Source: Larix kaempferi (Eukaryota; Streptophyta; Pinopsida; Pinales; Pinaceae). Taken from it: a stretch of 64,000 nt of DNA. The translations under genes were made by a program, and so were the position numbers. Below are positions 57,219 to 64,000 of this stretch, piece by piece. The stretch lies in contig BSBM01000370.1 of the NCBI GenBank assembly GCA_027924585.1, positions 30,277,501-30,341,500 of the forward strand, given 5' to 3'. Below the pieces are notes generated by a model. The model saw only the letters and a list, made by a program, of their open reading frames with translations, was not told the DNA's origin and did not search any database. How positions within the stretch are numbered: the stretch's first letter is position 1; every line of letters starts with the position of its first letter.

Positions 57219-58790
57219 TGAATCACTAAGGATGAAAGATGAAGAGAATATTACATTTTACTTCTTAAGAGTAGATGAGATAGTTAATTCTATCAAGAGT
57301 CTTGGGCTCACAATAGGAGAATAATCAGTGGTACAGAAGATATTGAGGACTTTTCCTCAAAGATTCAATGCGAAAGTTTATGTTTTAGAAGATCGATCTA
57401 ATATTGAAGACCTGACGAAGGGTGATCTTTAGGGGATTCTCACTGCATATGAGATGAGAACTGAGAAGGATCCTACCCTTAGAAAGGAAGTCACGTTTAA
57501 AGCCACATGAAAGGATAATCATGACCATGACAAAGACTACTGCGATGAATCATAGGTTGAAGAATAAAAATTTCTCAAGAAGTTGAAAAGAGGACTAGGT
57601 AAGTACAAAAACAAGTTACCCTTCAAATGATTCAGATGTGGAGGAGTAGGACACTATGCCTCAAAGTGTCCCTTCAAGGAAAATAGAAATAGCGACAGTG
57701 ATGAGGAATCTAGGTCGTATGATCGAAAACCTGTGCGCTCACAACACAGACCTGAAATTAAAAGAAGGATTCCAAAACAGAGGAAGAGTCTGTACATTGA
57801 GGAAGGAAGCAATGCGTCCGAAGGAAGTGACTGCAATGAAGAACCTAAATAAGTACTCTTCATGGCTCATGTAGTAGAAGAAATGAAAGATGAAAGGAAG
57901 AAGAATAGTTCGAAGAACACACTAGTTGTATAAAGCAAGCCGGGGTCACTATACAAATACTTCTTCAGTGGATCATTTAAAACACCTCGTAATCTAGCTA
58001 CAATTCCAAATCCTGTAGCAGAGGTCAATATTGACAGTCAATCTGATGATGATGAAGATACTGCATATATTGAATGGGAAGGTAAATTGATTATCTCTTT
58101 GGATGACTTGAAGAATTCAAAGAAGAAGAATAAACTCTTTAAGGGACAACTGTCAAAGTCTGAAGAACAGGACATACCATGTTAGGAATCCGTTGTCGCA
58201 GAAATTCGTGAAAATGTGAGCAACTATGAAATTCAACTGAGTTGCACACAATACAAGATGGAATTACTTGAGAAAGAGAGATCTGCAATGAAAGATTCTC
58301 TGGAAGAATTGGCGTAGAAAATAAGGATGTTGATGAGTCAACTTGAGGAAAAGGACAGAGAGATATCTTGCTTAGAAGACAAGCTGATTGAGATAAAGGG
58401 AAAGAAACAAGTACATATTGCAAGCAACAATCCTATCTGCACACAATTAGAAAGTGACAAGACATAATCTGAAGATGAAGTGCAGAACAAGTTAAAAGAC
58501 AACACGTCAATGATGAACAATATTCTGAAGGATCAGAGACCACCATAAGACAAAACAGGTCTTGGTTATGTAAAGACACCAAAAAAGGTATGCGATCAAT
58601 GTCTTAACCAAAGAAGGATCAATAGGGTGAGGTGCGCAAGATGCAATCGCTTTGGTCATATTGCAAAATATTGTCAAACTGTGAGATGCTTTGCATGTGA
58701 CAGTTTTGGACATAAGGCTTTGCATGTGATAGTTTTGGACATAAGGCTATGTACTGTCGAAGAGCGGTGAATTATCTAGATGTAGAATTA
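57219..58790 (+). pseudogene. E4 gag C-terminal part with CCHC zinc knuckles
   Basis: Continues the gag frame: LRTFPQRFNAKVYVLEDRSN, ILTAYEMRTEKDP, then a CCHC knuckle near 57630 (stop, FRCGGVGHYASKC) whose first Cys codon is now TGA. A long acidic then coiled-coil stretch follows (KMELLEKERSAMKDSLEEL, REISCLEDKLIEIKGKK). A second, intact CCHC (CARCNRFGHIAKYC, near 58635) and a third (CFACDSFGHKA) follow, the latter broken by a 29-bp tandem duplication (58690-58747). An extended Gag that binds RNA is the likely role. Confidence 0.78.
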
Positions 58791-59097
58791 TTGCGCAAAG
58801 GTAATCGCATTCAAAAGGACTGTAGTGAAAAATATCCGGTGCTGAATTAAAACGGAAGTGTGCAAAACACGACTTGGGTAAGGAAATATCCGTAGAAGTT
58901 TACTGAAGATACAAGCAATCCAAGAACATGTAATGCAGCAAGCAATTATTGCATCTTTGGATAGTCCCCTAAGGACTGTGTGAAACCCCTAAATTCAACA
59001 AGATGCATATTAATGAATTCAAGGGGATGCTAGTGCAGTACACTCTAAAGATGGGTGAAAAGGAATAAGCTGCAGAGTTGTAGACGATGACGATGGT
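58791..59097 (+). other. E4 interior without pol
   Basis: No protease, RT or integrase motif where they would be expected. The text is weakly protein-like (INEFKGMLVQYTLKMGEKE near 59010), with stops. Confidence 0.45.
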
Positions 59098-59343
59098 TCA
59101 AGATGCTAAACGAGACAACTCATTTAGGATTTTTTGTTTTTGACGTTCTATATTATCCACTTGATGGGTCAAGATAAACATTTGCTCAGAATTTCTGTAA
59201 TTCACCTGTGACTGAGAGTATTGATGAAGAAATTGATTTTCCTCTATTTGTCGTTGCCAGGAGTCCATATCGAATTTGAAGAGTGAAAACTCAGATTGCT
59301 GAGACTGAAAAACAAGGAACACATTCTCAAGGGATGTGTTCAT
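59098..59343 (-). CDS. Minus-strand Gln-rich ORF inside E4 (81 codons)
   Basis: Opens MNTSLENVFLVFQSQQSEFS and includes MDSWQRQIEENQFLHQYSQS and VDNIERQKQKILNELSRLAS: Gln/Glu/Ser-rich, with amphipathic helix and coiled-coil character. Four codons upstream, ATG GAT TCC CTT TAG suggests an earlier start closed by CAG-to-TAG. About 200 bp further upstream lies a PBS-like sequence on the same strand, so this may be the gag start of a nested minus-strand LTR element. Family unknown. Confidence 0.45.
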   Translation of the reverse strand: MNTSLENVFLVFQSQQSEFSLFKFDMDSWQRQIEENQFLHQYSQSQVNYRNSEQMFILTHQVDNIERQKQKILNELSRLAS

Positions 59344-59544
59344 TCTCTAAAGGGAATCCATTGGAAGGAAGAAGAGATATTAGAAGAAGGATCAGACATC
59401 AATGCGACATGAAAGAGCAAGAGTGAAAGAGGCAGTGAACCAGGCATTGTTTGCAGAAATCTTATAGAGTTGAAAGGAAGACATTCGCACACATGAAATT
59501 AATTTGATGAGATATACATTCAATGTCTCACAAGTCGATGAAGG

Positions 59545-59573
59545 TGGTGGAGTCGCCAAAACTAAATGTTGGA
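59545..59573 (-). other. LTR end plus PBS-like motif, minus strand
   Basis: Minus strand reads CTCCAACA, six bases (TTTAGT), then TTTGGCGACTCCACC. TTTGGCGACTCC is the PBS signature seen just after many plant gypsy LTRs. The preceding LTR body is not delimited. Confidence 0.45.
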
Positions 59574-60612
59574 GTTAATGAATTTTTAGAAACAGTACAA
59601 AAGGGAAAAAAATAATTCATTGCATCCTATGATGGATAATTTTTCTCAAAAGGTTCGAGTATGGAAGCGACATGTATTTGTTGCCACATGAATTGAGTGT
59701 CATGCCGAATTGGTCGATGAATAAAAAACATGCCATATTGTTGGTTGTCATTGCAAGGGATACAACAACATTAAATGTTACAGATGAAGCAGTCAGGCGC
59801 ATGAAGTGTAATGCAAAGCCAATAGAAGATTGACTTCGACACTACGCAGTTGGCATGATAGGGGAAGTATGTATGGATCACTACACAAAGCTTATTGAAG
59901 TGTTGTGGCAGGAACATGAAATCAAGATGAAGGAATAATGCAATGTATGTTTCAAGAAAGCAATCAAATATAATTATGAAAGGAAATTAGTGTAGAATTA
60001 CAACAGAGAAATGAAGCATGAAGATAGTGGGATTCATCCCTAAAGATAGATGAGGTTGAGGCCAATGCAAAACCAAGTAACAAAATAATCTACATTGCAC
60101 AAGTAATGGCACCTCTTTTCCATTGATGTCAAAGAGGTAGAAATACATGAAGCTGTCAAACACGAAGCTGAAGCAAGCAGAAATACATGAAGCTGTTAGG
60201 GATGAAGCTGAAGCAAGTAGAAATAGCTGAAGCAAGGAGAGTTACATGAATGACAACACTGAAGTATAATACATGAAGTTGGTTGCACAAGTAATGAATG
60301 CAACAAAATATCCATCAGAGGAACAACATAGAGATACTGCATAAATCTATAACATATGTGAAAGAGTGTGAAGTAGATCACTTGATACATGGCATGAAGA
60401 ACATATGGTATACATAGAAGCAACATAAAGCAATATCAATATGGTTCGTGTAGAAGTACTGACAAGAAAACGTAGTAGCCAGAAACCCAAAGAAGTCAGG
60501 GGGTGCACATACACAGGGGGAGCACTGCGACAAAGTACAAATGAAGCATACACTTCAAAGAAGATCATACACAACTTCATAAGGTGTTGACATCAATGCC
60601 AAAGGGGGAGAT
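59574..60612 (+). other. E4 interior and 3' untranslated region
   Basis: No domain recognised. AAATACATGAAGCTGT is duplicated near 60131 and 60180. The region ends in TGCCAAAGGGGGAGAT, the E4 polypurine tract. Minus-strand open frames (59987-60235, 60196-60426, 60347-60580) look like shadows. Confidence 0.5.
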
Positions 60613-62852
60613 TGTTGAAATTTGGTTGTCATTGATGTCAACTAATGTCAAAGAGGATGTCAACTAATTTAGTTTGAGTCATTGATGTCAATTGATGTCA
60701 AAGTGGATACAACATTCCTACAACAGTGTGAAGAAGTATTTGCATAAAATGGTGAAGGACATGGATGCCACTGTGAAGAATTATATCTAGAATTTGCATC
60801 CAGTCTGAAGGTGTGTGTCTATGGATACAACATATAGATTTAGTTCAAAGAAGTACTAGCGCAGCATTCAAGTCCACAAAGTCATACTCACTCAAGGTAG
60901 AAGCCAAAGAATTGATAGGACAAATGCACTGTGCACAAACAAGCCAAGGAGTTGGTTAAGCAAATATACAAGTGTACAAGCATGTTGAATGCATAAGCAT
61001 TACTTAGTCAAAGATTGGGAGTGCGCTAACAGACTATGGTCAGACAGTACTGAAAGCGTACAAGTACAATACAATATGAATATGCTTTCAACTGTAAAGG
61101 GCGCACAAGTTCCAAGAAGGGTACAATAATTGAAGTTAGTTTATGAACAAATTCCAAAGTCAACGGAACATCAGGTGCTCTAGTCCCACAAGTGATGACA
61201 AGGCACGAGTCAAAGTCCCACCAACTAGAAGTTGGAGTATGTGCAGATTCCGCAAAGCATTAACACATAAAGGACACATTACACACAAGGGGTGGTACAA
61301 CAAAGGTTGAAGACATACCAAGTCGAAAAGCAAGGATGCACACATACCTCAAAGTGATGGTACATCAAAAGCGCAAGAGTATACCACCAAGGTGTAAATT
61401 CCCACTAAGTTTTGGACCATGAAGGCGCATGACACACAAAGGATGACACATCAATAGTGCGGAAGATGACATGTGGAAAATGCATAATCCGTGAAGTATG
61501 GAAGAAGGGTTTCCACAACTAACTTGTGGACATACAATTCGTGTAGGTCTTGTATAAATAAAGATGCAACTTGTAGATTTGAAGTAAGCTTGATGGCGAG
61601 AGCATAAGAGCTTCAATTGTTTGTTGCAGTTTGATATTCGGGGCATCAAAGGCATCGAGAAAAGAGCATAATGATCTAGAGAGGATCCAAGAGCACACAT
61701 GCAGTAGAATGCATAACTGATGGTGTGCATAATGATGATGTAGATCTGTGATGGATGCGCACATACCGAAAGGAAGAAACACTGAGTATGCACAAGTGCT
61801 TGATGTTTTGAATGACAATATTATTGACAACACGCTGATAGTCACAGATGTTGCAAAGACAAAAGCGCATAGACAAAACCGAAGTATTTCAGATGATGTG
61901 CATATGTCTAGCTAATGCATAAGTAAATCTGTGTGAAGTTGAGAAGTCCATTTGATGCATGTCGACATAGAAATAGCAGTATCCAGCGAGCGCATCGTGA
62001 TGGAGATGATATGAGACAAGTGCGTTAAATCGAAAGGACAAATCTATTGATGCACAACATGTCGCAGATTGTCTAAAAGTCCGTGGCACTTATATAACAC
62101 AAACCCATTAGTAAGTGCATAGTTCCATTTGTTACTAGTGCAATATCTTAGAGCAGCAAACTATCAAGTAAAGGCACAATATCAATTGGTGAAAGCAGTA
62201 GCGCCGTAACAGAACGATAGAGTTTAGCTCAACGCAGACTACAGTATCAATGAGCACACAGTACATGAAGTAAGACATCAACAAAAGTGTGTATTGAGAA
62301 GAAGGAGAAGTAAAGTGATGTATGCAGCTCAGTGACAGAGAATCGACTGCATACAAAGGTAGCACATAACAGAGTTATATTGAGAATATTAGACAAGTGC
62401 GCGGATTTGACATTCAGTAAGTCCGAATCACATTTTGGATATCTGGGCGATAGGATGGGGAAAGGAGAAAGGGGGTTGTAGCCTCCTTCCAGTTGGTTCT
62501 AGAGAAACATAGCGAGTCAGTGCTTCCTTCAGGTCCGGGCCTGTAAAACTAGGGGGTCAGTGCCTCCTTCCAGTTGGTGCTGGTAAATAACAGAAGTTGG
62601 TGCTTTCTTGAATGTATTCTTTTTCATTATAAAGAAGCTTTCTATGTTTTTCTCCCGATTGGGTTTCCACCTCAAAATTACTGTGTTCTGTGGTCTTTGT
62701 CTTGGTGAATTTATGGATGAATGTTTCATTTATTGATGCATAATTGAAGATAAGAATTAAGTAAAGGATAATCTATTTAAGAAGGTAAAAATTGTTGATA
62801 ACTGCGCTAATACTGATTCAACCCCCCTCTTAGTACTCAATCAATTCCAACA
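60613..62852 (+). repeat. E4 3' LTR
   Basis: TGTTGAAATTTGG to CAATTCCAACA, 2,240 bp. TATAAATA at 61553. U5-like GGGGGTCAGTGCCTCCTTCC repeats near 62470-62600. Confidence 0.88.
61553..61560 (+). promoter_or_regulatory. E4 3' LTR TATA box
   Basis: TATAAATA in the same context as at 49653. Confidence 0.55.
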
Positions 62853-62869
62853 TGTTATGCAACTTGACG

Positions 62870-63430
62870 AGAACTTTATACTCAAAACGAGAACTCTAGC
62901 CATAAAAACTCACATTTTTGCTTTAAAAACACAAAAAAAGCAACCCCGAATCAAAAAGTGGTGGTATCGGTAGCACCACTTTTTTTTTTGTTAAAAATAT
63001 AGACATGGACGAAAACAATCATTATTGTTGTTTACAAAAACCTTAAGATCAAGCCCTGAATTGAAAACTAATGCTACCGGTAGCACACTTTTTTAGAAAA
63101 TGGCATTATTATATTATTGTATAATAATTTAAAATTGTATATATTAATTCTCTTAGTAACACTATATAAAACTAGAACCGAGTTAAACACAAATTATTCA
63201 AGAAATTATATCACCTCTCTTTTTATATAAAATAAACAAATTTATGGTATTATTCATAATAAAACCATATATTATACCACAAAGGCACAAGTTATGATAT
63301 TTGGGCCTATAAAATGAAAAATACAAAGAATGAGAACTATAGCCATAAAAATTTCAAATTTTTGAATAAAAACACTAAAAAATAATCGCAAAACGAGCCA
63401 TTGGTGGTATCATTGCAATCAAAACCCTAA
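62870..63430 (+). repeat. Degenerate repeat, two copies about 450 bp apart
   Basis: GAGAACT(C/A)TAGCCATAAAAA begins near 62879 and 63331. Both are followed by ATTTTTG, a run of A-rich text and then TGGTGGTATC. A perfect 14-bp palindrome, TGCTACCGGTAGCA, lies at 63072-63085, and a related GGTATCGGTAGCACC at about 62966. Confidence 0.65.
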
Positions 63431-64000
63431 ATTGACACCCATATTGAAAATTGGACCTACTAGAATTAAATAAAAAATTAAAAAAAGTGAAAATTAAAAA
63501 ATGCAAAAGTTATTAAAAAACTAAAAACCAAATTAAAAATATTTTTAAAAATAATTCACAACTTTAAAACAAATTATAAACCAAAATTAAAAAAAAAATC
63601 CCCCAAAACGTAAAAAAATAAAAATAAAATTCAAATTTCGAAAAATACAAATTTAACAAAATAAAAACATTTAAAAAATAAAAAAAAACACATTGAACAA
63701 ATTTTATAAAAAAAATTAACAAAAAATCAATTAAAAAAAGAAAAAATAGCTCAAAATAAACAAAATTATTTAAAAAAAATTAACAAAAAAAAAGGACTAA
63801 AAATACAAAATTAGAACATTTAAAACCAAACTTAAAAAAAAAATTTAAAACATTAAACAATATAAAAAATCTCCGAGATCACCTGAAATATAAAAAATTT
63901 CAATTTAAAATTTTTTTATAAAAAAAACAAAAAATAAGTGTTTTAATTTAAAATAAAAATAAAAAATCAATACCTAACCCACCCCTCCCTCTCCTCCTAT
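63431..64000. other. Extremely A-rich DNA
   Basis: The plus strand is dominated by A runs with interspersed TTA, AAC and AAT, and very few G. No gene. It may be the tail or body of a further repeat extending past the right edge. Confidence 0.6.

Larger units (their letters stand above)
48698..62852 (+). mobile_element. E4: 14-kb copia-type LTR element with gag but no pol, host of a nested gypsy
   Basis: LTRs 48698-50951 and 60613-62852 (about 2.25 kb each, TGTTGAA...TTCCAACA). A PBS-like TGGTATAAGAGA lies at 50954, and a PPT (CCAAAGGGGGAGAT) before the right LTR. Gag is at 51017-51372 plus 57219-58780. No protease, RT or integrase of its own. The flanks GTGAA and TGTTA do not form a target duplication, and the host copia does not resume to the right, so one side has been rearranged. 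Confidence 0.88.

Overview
The window reads as plant nuclear intergenic DNA, most likely from a large-genome gymnosperm (conifer-like). It is AT-rich and carries no complete host gene that I can recognise. Nearly everything identifiable is a transposable element at some stage of decay: Ty1/copia and Ty3/gypsy LTR elements, non-autonomous LTR elements, a LINE 3' end, three tRNA-derived SINEs, a possible CACTA end, and a Penelope-like (GIY-YIG) fragment. The Penelope-like fragment is the main clue to conifers, where such elements (Dryad) are established. The species is not determined.

Layout. 1-4.1 kb: an unrecognised reading frame broken only by TAG, and a 55-bp tandem array. 4.1-5.8 kb: a CACTA-like end and a LINE 3' fragment (zf-RVT plus RNase H). 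7.3-9.0 kb: Penelope-like GIY-YIG endonuclease pseudogene, T-rich repeats and a hammerhead-like motif. 10.1-25.1 kb (segment A) and 42.6-48.7 kb (segment B): two collinear diverged copies of one region that includes a decayed copia element. A alone has a SINE with a 17-bp target duplication, a 415-bp repeat pair around a minisatellite, an inverted-repeat element, a 326-bp tandem duplication and a 1,668-bp solo LTR. B alone has two other SINEs. 25.1-28.6 kb: unassigned DNA, tandem duplications and a minus-strand promoter-like start with a signal-peptide-like peptide. 28.7-31.7 kb: a 3.0-kb non-autonomous LTR element (E3) with an intact 5-bp target duplication. 32.4-41.4 kb: a scrambled copia element (inverted partial LTR, RNase H tail, 3' LTR) interrupted by a 5.8-kb non-autonomous LTR element (E2). 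41.4-42.6 kb: decayed gypsy PBS and gag. 48.7-62.9 kb: a 14-kb LTR element (E4) with 2.25-kb LTRs and gag but no pol, split by a complete 5.8-kb minus-strand chromovirus-like gypsy element. 62.9-64.0 kb: a degenerate repeat and an A-rich tail.

Nesting gives relative ages: segment duplication, then the E4 and solo-LTR insertions, then the gypsy insertion into E4; separately copia-3, then E2. Many premature stops fit C-to-T change at CG or CHG sites (CAG to TAG, CGA to TGA), as expected for methylated, silenced plant repeats. None of the retroelement polyproteins looks functional. Unexplained material worth following up: the acidic coiled-coil protein in E2, the CGACC-rich interior of E3, a minus-strand PBS plus Gln-rich ORF inside E4, and the TAG-only frame at the left edge.
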